From NCBI GenBank assembly GCA_002633005.1, contig NMRA01001107.1, positions 1 to 54,226 of the forward strand: 54,226 nt of DNA, in the 5' to 3' direction. Position numbers and translations under genes: made by a program. This stretch comes from Phoronis australis (lineage: Eukaryota; Phoronida; Phoronidae). The notes beneath the pieces were generated by a model, which saw only the letters and a program-made list of their open reading frames with translations, did no database searches and was not told where the DNA came from. Below, piece by piece: positions 12,510 to 23,050 of the stretch (the first letter of the stretch is position 1; each line of letters starts with the position of its first letter).

Positions 12510-13835
12510 GACGTTAAAGACAACATGTTGACTACGTTTAAATCATATCTCTTAGAGAACTGCCAGGTTGTATCCCTTGGTGGACATCTGTCTGAGTCCC
12601 GAGGTATCACACACAGTGTTCCCCAGGGATCCATCCTGGGACCTCTGCTGTTGTTACTTTTTATAAATGATCTCTCTTTAGTCTGCGAAAACACGGTTGA
12701 CATGTATGCAGATGACACTACTTTGTCTGTTGTGGCAAACTCGCTGATCGCTGTAAAGGACAGACTCCAGTATGATCTGGATAAGGTTGCTACCTGGTGT
12801 ACTGATAATAAAATGGTAATTAATGCTGAAAAAACAAAGTGTACGAGTATTGCCACAGAGCAACGGCATAGTAGAAGTAATCTTGAGCTTAACCTTGCTA
12901 TTTCCAATGTACACCTCAAATATGTTGACAGTGAAAAGTTATTAGGTGTTACTGTAGACAAGACCCTCAGCTGGTCTAGCCATACAAATGGGACTGTGTC
13001 CAAAATTAGGCAGCGCCTTGGTCTTCTCCGGCGTATATCACCATTTCTTCCCACAGAACGGCGTCTGCAATATTTCAGCGCTTGTGTATTCCCTCTGTTC
13101 GTTTATTGTAGTAGTAGTCGGTCAGGATGCAATGCGAAATTAGTTTCCTCTTTATTGAAGGCTCAAAAGCAGGCGTCCAGACTAGGTGTGCCTTTTGACA
13201 TTCCGTCAACTCATATCTTTAATAGACTGAGGTGTCTCCCTATTGACAAAAATTTTATATATAGGCGTCTGTGTATGATGCATAGGTGCTTTCACGGTAA
13301 TGTACCGACTTATCTATCTCATAATCTCATACTTGTTCGAAATAGCCACCAGATCAGGACAAGATTTTCTGCCTCAAACAATTTGGTTTTGCGCAGACAC
13401 AGAACATCGCTTTATTCTAAGTCCGTCTTTATTCAAACAGTGGAATAATTTGCCTAATAGTCTTAAGGATGCTGATTGTTATGATAATTTCAGACACCAC
13501 CTCATCAGTTACCTGTGGTCGTCATAGATGTCCCTCCTTCTTGTCTTTCCAATATATTTACCAAATTTTTTATTTATTTATTTATTTATTTACCTTTAAT
13601 TCAATTTGTTTATCCAATTTGTAAATACTATTTTATTTAATGTATCTTATTGTATCTTAATTTAATCTGTTTATCTAACTTAATTTAATTAATTTAAATT
13701 TCTTACTGCAGAGGACCATGCTGGATATTAGCCTTTGGCTAAAGCATGTCTTACATTTATTGTATTTTTATCCTCTTTAAATAAAGTTTATTATTATTAT
13801 TGTTGTTATTATTGTTATTGTTGTTGTTACTATTT
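12510..13835 (+). pseudogene. 5'-truncated non-LTR retrotransposon, reverse transcriptase C-terminal half
   Basis: The frame at 12525-13448 encodes ITHSVPQGSILGPLL (RT motif 4) and MYADDTTL (the catalytic YADD box). These are followed by the thumb and C-terminal region usual in CR1/Jockey-type elements (ISPFLPTERRLQ, RCLPIDKNFIYRR). Near 13440 the frame shifts, and the rest of the tail (WNNLPNSLKDADCYDNFRHH) continues in the frame ending at 13527. The 3' untranslated part ends with AATAAAGTTTATTATTATT and a degenerate TTG/TTA triplet tail at about 13780-13835, as expected for target-primed insertion. The endonuclease and the N-terminal part of RT are missing. It is inserted within the 9468-15161 element. 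Confidence 0.9.
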
Positions 13836-15700
13836 CGAAAAAATCACAATAGGGTACGTGTATTATAACTGTCTCAATCTTTTTCAATGTCACATTAAAC
13901 TAGAGATCATGAACTGAAGATGCACGGTGAACTACAAAACAGAAGAGTCAAACACAAGGTACATTCAAGCCACACGGGTGCCACAAGTCAATCTGCTCAT
14001 CTCTGCATCAATGTTATCAGTTAAATATCAAGTAAAATCACGCCCCCTTTTAACAGCACCTCAGTTTACACAACTTCTGGCAATTTTTAAATCCCAGACA
14101 TTCATGAGTGAGAATATTTGAATCATCTCGTGAATGGTGTTGCCGCCGCACTCCTTCCTCTCCCCATTGACAAGCTCATCATCAGTCTTCGACTTCACTG
14201 GCTATTTGTTTTTTCCTTTTGCTACCACAATTTTCCAAAAAGATTCGAAACTCGCTTTCATCTGCTGCAGCAATTTGTTTACCGCTGGCTGACGCGCCAC
14301 ATGGAACAACTGCTGGGTGAGTCTTCAGTTTAGAACCCCTTGTTCCTAGTGGTTTCGTCTAAAATTAGATGTCTGTATTTCAAAACCCTGATAGGGTGTA
14401 CCTTCACATCGTTGGTAACATGTTCGTTGAAGCTCGCCTCACACTGAACTTGTTTCCTGAAATGAAAATAAATTCATTTGTGAAAATATTTATATTAACT
14501 AAAATAGTATGCTTGATGTATACATGTAGGGCTCGTGCCGATTTACTGGTAATATGCTATGTTGTTTGATACGAAAGTAATACAGTAATGACACAAAATG
14601 TGATTAATTCATAGCACCGCACTTCTTTTGTAGCCTTTTTCACGTTTATAAGTAAAAAGTTCATTATTGTTCGACACATCACGATGCGTTCCCGATCGCA
14701 TAAACGAAACACAAATTTGCGTTCCCGATCGCTTATCTTTGCGTTCTCGATCGCATCTTTCAAAAGAAAGATGTCGAAAACTCAGAGTTGATAAAACTAC
14801 AAAAAACAAGCGTTGTGCTATATTTTCACACGTCATTTCTTCATAACTTCATGGTCAATTTATTGATTTAGTACCAAAAATAACCGCAATTTGCCAAATT
14901 GACATACAAATCACCTTCGGCTCATGCGATGCCTCGGTTAACGTAACTTTTATCCAATAATTGAAAGAGACACTAGCCTAAACCTCTACCTGCCCTTCCT
15001 CAATGTGTTACGCGTTGATCTCATGCCTCCGTTTTTACAATTTGAAGTAAAAACAACGAAAGTTCATCAAATTTACTCACCCTTGCCTGGCTTCGCTTCT
15101 CGCGCTAAATTTCGTTCTCGATCGCCTTCCGGGCGTTCTCGATCGCTGGTAGGTAGGGTGTTAGAGGGCATAGAACATTAAGGCCTGCCATAGGAGACCA
15201 GACGGCGACGATCAATTCTGGCTCATGATTGGTCGTGGTTTTGATAAGGAGTGGCAGTGTTTGTAACGTGCACTGTTACAGAAAATGTGGCCGGTAATCC
15301 AGAGCTGAAATATTTTGTGTGTGTCCAAACTGAACCGACATGGAACGTTGGTCTCTCATATACAACAACTTTGTGTGGTCCAACAAGACAGCACTGGGCG
15401 GAAAGCCGAAGCGAACTGTAGCCCTCTCATGTCCATTGAGGTGCAAGCAAATTGTAGCCGTGGAGTGTCTGTTGAAGAACAGGACTATAGAGATGGCTCA
15501 TGGATTTCTAAGCGACTTGTGTCTTTGTACTAATCGCGGTTTCAATTTCTCAAGAAGCGAGGTCGGCGAAGAAACATACTATTGGATTGAAGTTAATGGG
15601 TTCAAGTTAAACCTTGGATCAGATAAAGCCTAGAGAGAGCTGGAGTGTACCTAAATCAGTTGGACTGAGTTGGAATTATATCGGTTGGAAAAACATTTAC

Positions 15701-15802
15701 CTGTATCACGTTTGAACTTGACCACTTCGAGATTAAGTAAGGCCCCTTCTGCTGCTTTACTTATTTCTGTGTTCTTCCCTCCATCTTTCAAGCGTTTTAA
15801 CG
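15701..15802 (-). CDS. ARM-TIR protein, exon 2: last armadillo repeat and linker
   Basis: This 102-bp exon reads LKRLKDGGKNTEISKAAEGA, then LLNLEVVKFKRDT. That is the ending of an armadillo repeat, where family members usually have an AAxGALW motif before the TIR domain. The acceptor is TATATGTTTCAG and the donor GATACAG|GTAAAT, both phase 1. Joined to exon 1 it restores GCLKALKRLKD, and joined to exon 3 it gives FKRDTAIGNESEHVMISYNW. The fit of frame, phase and motif at both ends supports the exon, although it is short. Confidence 0.8.
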
Positions 15803-16699
15803 CTGAAACATATAACAAACTTGAGTAAATTGTGACATAGGTTAATCCGGTATAGACAACTGGCCTTCCCGCGGCGACCACCAATTTACCACCGCTCCGC
15901 CTCCCACGCCGTCACCAATTTTGCGCCACGCCTTGGTCGCCATTAATTTCAAGCCAGCCGCTCGAGGTGCGAGGTGCCGGGGATACATAAAAATTAAAGC
16001 TTTGTCCCACATCCTAACATTCATCTACGATTCTCTAATTCTTCAACACTCCTTTCCACCACACCAGTTGACTTCCTTTGTCGTACTGTTCTTCCGACTG
16101 AACACACCATGCATGCTCATTACATCCAGCTCTCCTGTCACGATTTTACTAGCTAAAACCCATGAACAATTTTTACCCGATGTAGCTTCAAATACAATTT
16201 TTATACCGTACTTGCATATGGAGCAATCTGAAGCTAGTTCACACTAAAAGGAGGCGAAAGTAAGGTTGGTAAATGTCATTTATTAATGACGGTACAATAT
16301 GACACAATACAAACAAATATACTGCGCTAAAAACGGCACGATACGCCCATCCAAAAGAATTTATACTCACTTTCTTCAAGGTTCAGTGGTTATTTAAAGA
16401 AAATTGTTATTAACAGAGGGAAAAATGCAACATGTTTGTAAAATTTAGATAACTTTTACTGTTTTGTTCAAGTCACTCTACTATCTTTGTAACGATCACA
16501 AAACGTTTCTTCAATCTCGCTTCAGCCGATAAATATAGCAAAATTCAAAACAAAATCTACTTTAAATTTAGACTGTCCCATCACGGACGAATATGTACAG
16601 AGATTCGTATGTCTTACTTCATGATTTCAAATAATGTTTTGGTACTCTTTTCTCATAATGGTCGTCTGATCTTTTGAAGTTACTCTACTTATCGGCCAA

Positions 16700-16835
16700 A
16701 TTTGTATGTATGTTTGTGTGTATGTACATATTTGTATGTATCTGTGTGTATATATGTGTGTGCGCGCGCGTGTGTTTGTGTGTGTGTGCGTGTATACGTG
16801 TGCGCGCGTGTGTGTATATATGTGTGTGAATATGT
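16700..16835. repeat. Compound (TG)n/(TA)n/(CG)n microsatellite
   Basis: Alternating purine-pyrimidine DNA (TGTGTGTATGTACATA, GTGTGCGCGCGCGTGTG and similar) runs for about 135 bp. Both strands have long spurious open frames because of it. Confidence 0.95.
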
Positions 16836-17190
16836 ATGTAATATGCATTACTTTTATTAACTATTATTTATTGTCTGTTTTATTTAATCATGTTGTCTTA
16901 CTTTTAGTATCTTCTATTTACTGAATTTTATTATTTATTTTGTTTCATCAGTTGTATATTTTTACTGACAACTGATGGGACTACCTTCACTGTAAATATT
17001 ACAATAATAAACAAATAAATAGACAATATGCCAGCAATCAGACAAAGTACAAACACCTCCATGCAGATGAACTGGTTTTTACTCTCAACCTGTTCAGATG
17101 TCAAAAAGAGGAACATTTATTTCTGAGCAGCTTCTAGTGAATATCGAGTCGCCCATTTTGCCGAGATATATTTTAGCGTGTCGCTCTCGA

Positions 17191-17246
17191 AATAACACCA
17201 CCTAAATAACACCACGTAAATAACACCACGTAAATAACACCACGTA
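17191..17246. repeat. Tandem repeat, four copies of 14 bp
   Basis: The unit AATAACACCACGTA occurs four times in a row; the first copy reads CCTA instead of CGTA. Confidence 0.95.
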
Positions 17247-18330
17247 AGTAAAATCTTTTTAAAGGGACATTATCGGTTTTACAACCAAAGTGAATTTTTG
17301 GGATTATTGTAAAATGTGACAACTTTCTTGAAGTTATTAGCTTTGACCAGATCTCTAAAACAACAAATCCGTTGTTTTTGTGATTTCATTACAAATAGCT
17401 AAGTCTCGCCGTTTTCTGCCAGACGTTTTCAGAAATGAAGGTTGGTGACTTTACAAGTAATAGTTACATTCGTTTAAAATACTCTGCCAGCAGAACGTTT
17501 GACTGCGATTGCGAGGATTCCAAGTTAATTTTCTCACCCACAATGTCCGTTTAAACAATCTAAACGGTTGATCTTTGGGTTGTGATATAATAGATAACAT
17601 TTACTGGATACTTCGCAAGTAATACTTTAAACATCCTTTTAGCTTTAAGAATCAAAAATTGCGAAATCAATAACATCTTGATCTTCCAAAGATGTGTGTG
17701 CCCTCGTGGGTTCTATTATAAACTTTAATTTGGTGCCTCGAGGTGAACCACGGTAGCTCTCACTCAGCGCTAACACCACACTGTCAAAGTAGCAGGGTAT
17801 AATAGGGGAAAGTCGTAGCTAGCAGACAGTGGTGATCCTGCCTTTGCAAGTTCACTAACTAAAGGAAATAATAAAACTAGTAAAACTAAAACTGTTGTGT
17901 ACTTAGTCACACAATAACAGGATGTTTGTAGGTTGTTATTGTTTATGAGTTTAGTAGTTTAATTGGTATTATGTCATGCGATTCCTGGTATAGGAAGTGT
18001 GTCATAGGCAACGCATCATATGTTGTTATGTAGTTGTGTGTATATACATTGTTGTGATGTGTAGAATAAATCAGTTCAGTGTTCACTTCAATTCTGTTCG
18101 TTTCACTGCGTAGTTCATGGAGTGTCGACTTTATTTGACAAAGTAAGATACACAACACTCTAAAACAACGAGCGTCGGTATTAAGATATATTGAAATATT
18201 CCCCACGTTTCGAGCGATGCGCTCTTTGTCAAGGGCAGGCTACAGGCTGCTGAGTACATGTAGATAGATGTAAAAGAAAATCACACGGCATTCCAGCATC
18301 TATTAGAACTAAATGAAAGATCACCCCATG

Positions 18331-18381
18331 CCTGTCTGAATTGCAGGTGTAGGAACCACCGGTGAAACATGTCGAGACAGG
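18331..18381 (+). ncRNA. Degenerate hammerhead-ribozyme-like fold (candidate)
   Basis: CCTGTCT (18331-18337) can pair with AGACAGG (18375-18381). Between them lie CTGAATT in the place of the CUGANGA core, a GGTG/CACC stem, GAAA, and CATGTC in the place of the minimal helix III plus cleavage site. Penelope-like elements are known to carry hammerhead ribozymes with a very short helix III in their terminal repeats. Two core bases differ from consensus, so this copy is probably inactive. Confidence 0.35.
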
Positions 18382-18517
18382 GAACGAGGCTCTACTTTGA
18401 CTTTTTCTGATAGACGGATAAGTCACATTTGGTAGTGTGATATCAGTCATCCAAAGCAGAATGACACCAACCAATAAAAATAAATAATGTACACTTACAT
18501 TTCCAACCAACACATGG

Positions 18518-18926
18518 CCTGGGCCCGGTCTCCAATCTTTTTACTCGAAATGGAACTTGAAATTAGGTTTGGCATTTTCTACTCAACTTTTGGGCGAACT
18601 CAAGATAAGTGTCTATTATTCTATGCTCGAGTACACAATAACTTACGTAGATAATTTATTGCCCTTAGTTCACAGTTTGTAAACCCAATATTAAAGCAAT
18701 AAGTTCGAGTTTGAACTCGAAATTTCGAATTTTTACTCGAGTTTGTAGCACGAATATAAGGGTCTTCAAGGGCAAACTTGAACTAGAAACTCCTATGCAT
18801 AAACTATAATGTATTCGAGCACAGTCTGATAACCACTTATCTTAAGTTCGCACAAAGGGAGCAGAGAAATTGCCAAAAATAGTTTCGAGTTCGTTTTGAG
18901 TACAAAGATTAGAGACCGGGTCCTGG
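18518..18926. mobile_element. MITE, 409 bp, ATGG target duplication
   Basis: The left terminus CCTGGGCCCGGTCTCCAATC and the inverted right terminus (AGATTAGAGACCGGGTCCTGG on the plus strand) form terminal repeats of about 30 bp. Both sides are flanked by ATGG (18514-18517 and 18927-18930). The interior has no coding capacity and is full of CTCGAG, GAGTAC and TTCGAGTT words. A truncated relative lies at 945-1234. It sits about 75 bp past the exon 1 donor of the ARM-TIR gene, inside intron 1. Confidence 0.85.
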
Positions 18927-18999
18927 ATGGCGGGCCTTACACAAATCACAAAGCTCAAAAATGTCAATGAGAAACACGAGGCAAATGCAATGAAATTAC

Positions 19000-20230
19000 C
19001 TTTTAAGCAACCTTTTGCCTCTAGAATTAACTCCTTGTTTGAAGGGTAGAAGGAGAACGTCCACAGACCTTTCGCTGCTAGCAATACAACCTTGTCATCA
19101 GTCTTTGCAAGGCATTTGACGTACAGCGGAAGAAACCCAAGTTGAACAATGGTGTTACTGTTACTGTTGTTTATGGCCAGCTTGTTCAATCCTTCCAAGA
19201 GCTCAGAAACGGAAAATCCATCCCAACAGTTTTTAGGCGATGATACTGCGCCCTGTAGTAGTTCTTTCAGATATTTTATACTTTCTGTGGATGCGCTGAT
19301 TTTCTCTTTGTCATTTGCATCATGATCAATTGTATAAGACAAAATAAGGATAGCCACAGTTTTGAGCTTCACGTTCGTACTTTTGGTATAGTTTTGAACA
19401 ATTTTAACAGTCTTTTTACGTAACTCTTTGTTTAAAACTACCTGTCTGACAACATTATGCAGAATTGATAGGGCACTGGTGATGATGCAATGCATGTGTT
19501 TCGTTGTGGTAACTTTTCCTCCGTCAACCCTCTCAAATCGTAGTGCATCATCCCATTTATCGCTCTTTTCAATTTGTCGACGAAAGGCAGAACTGTCAAG
19601 CATTTCACCAACTTTAGCCACGACCTGAAAGTCCACTAGGCGATCACAAAATTCCTGTAAAGTATCTGAAGCATTCCACATTATGATCATCAATATAGAA
19701 AGACTGTCATACAGCTGTGCGTGTGATATTTCAAGTGTATCCCCAATTATGTAGCATTTCGTGTCGACCATTTCTTGCAAAAGTTTGCAGCATATGTCTT
19801 CTATGAAACCCATGTCAAGGAAAATCCAACATAGCTTTTTTCGTTTTTCAAACGGTTCAATGGTCGTGTATTTCACTAATTGTACCAAGAGTTCAAAATA
19901 ACCATCATTGTCATAGTTCATTTCTTTGAGCTCAGAAATGATCCGTGTCACCTGGTTATCATCAAATGTGACTGGGAACCTCGCCGATGGATTTAATATC
20001 ATGGCCATGAAGTTTATAACGGCTTCAAATTTCTCTTCGTCAGTGTCAGAATTTTCTTCAACGTCTTCAGATGGTTCCACATCAGAGCTAGTCTCTGTAT
20101 CATGTTTTACCCCACCAGCTGCAACAGTCTCCGACTTGATATGTACCACATCGCTCTTTCCGTCGGCTGGTTTGTCTCCTTCCATAAATTCAACACTCGT
20201 TGACTTGCAAACTAATGGAGCAATGCCCAT
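19000..20230 (-). CDS. ARM-TIR protein, exon 1: N-terminus and armadillo-repeat array
   Basis: This large exon encodes about 410 residues. I chose the ATG at 20230 because its context (TACCATGG) is good. The frame is open further upstream, so an earlier start or a 5' exon is possible. Residues 1-75 are acidic and low-complexity (SSDVEPSEDVEENSDTDEE). The rest is helical and repetitive, with armadillo hallmarks near the end: ELLEGLNKLAINNSNSNTIV, GFLPLYVKCL and AAKGLWTFSF. The exon ends at the phase 1 donor TTAAAAG|GTAATT; reading beyond it runs into the intronic MITE. With exons 2-5 it gives a protein of about 590 residues, ARM repeats then one TIR domain. ARM-TIR architecture recalls SARM1, but the middle SAM domains are absent. 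Such genes are expanded in several marine invertebrates and are usually assigned to innate immunity or NAD+ metabolism. The precise role is unknown. Confidence 0.87.
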
Positions 20231-20460
20231 GGTAGTCCACACTTCTTTCCCACAGATGAGACCAGCACAAAAATAGTACACGACAATTCTTCTGTAAATA
20301 GAAATATCAGATTACTTTTGGGATGAAAAATTCACTTTACATTTTATCATTACTTTATTTTGTTGAATGTAAGAGGTCACCGACCGGCAATCGATAATAA
20401 CATAACTTTATAAACACTTACACAGCAATTACAGATTCAATGTTTCACTTCTGACCAGCA

Positions 20461-21380
20461 GTGCTCTTCGTATATACTTTGAAACGACCATTACTGTGGA
20501 ACCGCTACATAGACGACACTTTTGTCAAGACCCAGAAATACTACATTAGTGAATTTCTAGATGACATCAACTCTGTGGACCATCCCATCAAGTTTACCAT
20601 TGAGCACTCATCGGATGAAACATGGGTGCATATCAAAGAGGACGGCAACACGTATAGGTCACTATCTACCAGAAACCTACCCACACGCATCTGCACCTGA
20701 ATATCCGCTCGAACTATTATCTCCAACATAAAAGATCACTCGTGTGTACACTTATAGACAGAGCTGGACTATTAGTAACAAAAAAATGACAATCATCGGG
20801 AAAAAGACTAGAATTAAACATGTTACGTGACAGTGACTACTCCGGCCGACAGGACGTTCGATCCCAGACCCAATGTGTCTGTAAGAAGGCCGACCCTCTT
20901 GGAATCAACGTAGCCCTTCCGTACGTTCACAGACTCTCGGAAAAACTGTCTCACGTCTTCAGAGAACACCAGGTGGGCACCTACCACAAACCAGTCAACA
21001 CCCTACGGAGTGCCTTCGTCCACACCGAAAGACAACTCAAGACAACAACAAGGTATGAGGGGTGATATACAAGATTGAATGCCCTGAATGTCCTGCCAAA
21101 TATGTTAGTAAGACCGCTTGGAATCTAGACAACAGAGTAAAAGAACACTTTTAACATATCATCTGGCAACCCTACAGCATGCTGTAGAAGAACACCGTGT
21201 GGACACATCGCACATCATTTGCAGATCTGTAGTCAAAATACTATATTGGAATCGTAAAATCAGAGAAGTAATCGAGATCATGAGCAGTAAACCAAAATTG
21301 AACAGAGGCAGTATATATGAATTACCAGCTATCTGCCAGCGCCTCCTCGCAACCACCAAGGACACCACCATGTAACAAGA
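20461..21380 (+). pseudogene. Penelope-like element, broken RT and GIY-YIG endonuclease
   Basis: The frame at 20461-20700 has RPLLWNRYIDDTFVKTQKYY and EFLDDINSVDHPIKFTIEHS, the YxDD palm region of Penelope-like reverse transcriptases. A frame break follows. The frame at 20820-21065 carries LPYVHRLSEKLSHVFREH and HKPVNTLRSAF, the usual RT thumb-to-linker sequence. Immediately after, GVIYKIECPECPAKYV and LDNRVKEHF form a GIY-YIG endonuclease start (in a reading interrupted by a TGA at about 21063), with the YIG Gly changed to Ser. The 21118-21375 frame continues into the C-terminal region. Several frame breaks and the changed motif show the copy is dead. It lies just upstream of the ARM-TIR gene, in the opposite orientation. 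Confidence 0.88.
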
Positions 21381-22269
21381 AAATTCTCGCCAGTACCCCG
21401 TCGAAGGGCCCAGGATGGGCTCGGCTAGGTCCGCAAACACAAATAGGTAACTACTTGTACTTTGAAACGTTTTGTAAAGTTATTATTGCCTTCGAGGCCT
21501 GACATATCATTTTTCTTCCGTTTTCAATTTCTAATTGAAGAGTTGAAATCTGATATTCTCAATGTAAAATATCTGCTGCTGCATCAGCTTGCCACCTACG
21601 TATTCCTCTGTAAAATGCACATCTTTTTATTTGTATTTTCTACTACACACAACCAGCTCTGGAGATTAACATCTTTCAGCCTTTGTTTGAATTCTGACAA
21701 AAATACTGTTAATTACCTACTCCCTGGTTCAACCGCACATGACCTAAACAAGCTGTATACAACGCAGTGCAATACAGGTACACAAGTTATTATGACCGTG
21801 AGGATTTCCTCTAATATATCATCAAAAAACATTGTCTTGGAATTCTATCACTTTGCATTTTCATCATTGGTATCCCATGCCTGTGCTACATAGAATAAAG
21901 CAGATGCTCTCAATGTGTCAAACAGTCTAAATATTTATAGTAACTGTAAGTTTTCAACTAGGCATCATTGTAACACCATGTTTCTGTTCTCTTCAATTTT
22001 TCACCTTTCTTAAAAACAACAGTATTTGACTTCTGTTTACAGATTCCACTTCAAACATTTTCAATCTCAGGTTCAACTTGAATACCACTCCTCTTTCATT
22101 TTTCATGAACAATGATAAGCTCATTAGTGTCCTTTAACTTACTATTTTGTTCTATATGTATTTATCGAAACAAATGCCTTACTGAAGTCGATATAAGGAT
22201 TATAAAATGTTTTTGAGTTTTGTCTTGATGAATATTTTTTTATTCTATTTGTTAAGAATAAAAATGTTC
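21381..22269. other. No gene seen
   Basis: AT-rich sequence. An open frame at 21462-21893 has no recognisable motif or compositional signal of coding. Confidence 0.5.
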
Positions 22270-23050
22270 TTTATCATTGAATGCCAGTAATTTATTTTCA
22301 TACACCTAGGATGTTAAGTAAAAACAGAACATTGAGCAGTGTAATACCTCTGTAGTTCCTACGTATAGCATCGGATGCATTACCAGGGAAATAGTATGCT
22401 GTAAGCAGTTAAAAAGTTTTCTGAGTAGACGTTTACTCTTGCCTATCAAAAATTTATAGAATGCTCGTAAAATTCCGCCTACACCTGGACTCTTACCGCT
22501 TTGCATACTTTAAACCGATTCAAGGATATCTTCTTCGGCAATATCCCTGCTAAGGTTATGTAGGACCCTATAAATGGCCAAATTTGGCTGACTTCAGAAC
22601 ATTATATCGATAAGGTCCCACATAATCTTAAATATCCTCAAATTCCTAATTTTCTTGTGTAGTTTGTGACCTCATATTCAAATGCCTACACCACCAGATG
22701 TTTTCGAAACTTGCGTTTTGCGTCTATTACAAAACTAGTGTATAATTTGGAAAAAACCCTTCAAATTCTCTTTCATATTTTTGAAGCGTTTTAACAAAAG
22801 CTATTATATGGTTTTTCTATTTCTGTGCGTACTTCATCTTCTGTTGATTTTAATCTGTGTTGTAGCACTTCAAAGGTTCGCTTTGGGCCTCGGCCTAAAT
22901 TCTATTTACTGTAGTTGGCCATTTCTCTAATGACGTCACTTTTCTCGTCATGCCTATAGGTTTCATTGATGACAACGTCGCCAAAAACATTTTGGTCTAC
23001 TTCTCTTTCTTGATCTTACTCAACATGATCTCACGCACTTTCTAAGAAAT
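22270..23050 (-). pseudogene. Decayed non-LTR retrotransposon fragment (RT N-terminal part)
   Basis: On the minus strand at about 22560-22306 the translation reads IAEEDILES, a stop, then MQSGKSPGVGGILRAFYKFL, and further on RNYRGITLLN. These match the start of RT in L1-like and related elements (KxGKSPGxDGxxxEFYK, then NYRPITLLN). Upstream on the same strand, to about 23050, a mutated stretch rich in Glu and Lys could be the linker between endonuclease and RT. Stops and shifts are frequent. Only the RT block is certain. Confidence 0.65.

Larger units (their letters stand above)
9468..15161. mobile_element. DNA transposon-like element with inverted subterminal repeats, TAG target duplication
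   Basis: The left end starts ACACCCC at 9468 and the right end finishes GGGTGT at 15161; both are flanked by TAG (9465-9467 and 15162-15164). A 28-bp block GCGATCGAGAACGCCTGGAA... at 9484-9511 reappears inverted at 15119-15146 with one mismatch. Further copies of GCGATCGNGAACGC lie inside the left end (about 9897-9971), and inverted copies (GCGTTCYCGATCGC) inside the right end (about 14690-14754). Inverted arrays of subterminal motifs are typical of cut-and-paste elements such as CACTA/EnSpm types. I see no transposase, so the copy is non-autonomous or its gene lies in the gap. The family is not determined. Confidence 0.75.
6974..15700 (-). other. Intron 2 of the ARM-TIR gene, hosting nested mobile elements
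   Basis: This 8.7-kb intron includes the 804-bp assembly gap. It is mostly mobile DNA: a 5.7-kb inverted-repeat element (9468-15161), a second inverted-repeat element around the gap, and a non-LTR retrotransposon tail. From 6974 to 9467 I see only a GAT/GGT microsatellite at 8278-8386 and AT-rich DNA. From 15162 to 15700 there is an open frame at 15340-15633 with no recognisable family. Confidence 0.7.
15803..18999 (-). other. Intron 1 of the ARM-TIR gene
   Basis: It is bounded by donor TTAAAAG|GTAATT and acceptor TATATGTTTCAG. It holds a TG/TA microsatellite (16700-16835), a four-copy 14-bp repeat (17191-17246), a possible Penelope-type terminal sequence with a hammerhead-like fold (18180-18381) and a MITE (18518-18926). 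No other coding exon is recognisable. Confidence 0.7.

Noticed and set aside
12377-13054. 225-codon minus-strand frame
   Set aside because: Antisense shadow of the reverse transcriptase frame on the plus strand.
15340-15633. 97-codon plus-strand frame as a gene
   Set aside because: No recognisable domain; it lies in an intron next to the end of a mobile element.
16627-16924. His/Thr-rich and Cys/Val-rich frames
   Set aside because: Translations of the TG/TA microsatellite.
18842-18999. Continuation of the ARM exon reading to a stop at 18842
   Set aside because: A good donor at 19000 precedes it, and the extension enters a MITE; it has no ARM character.
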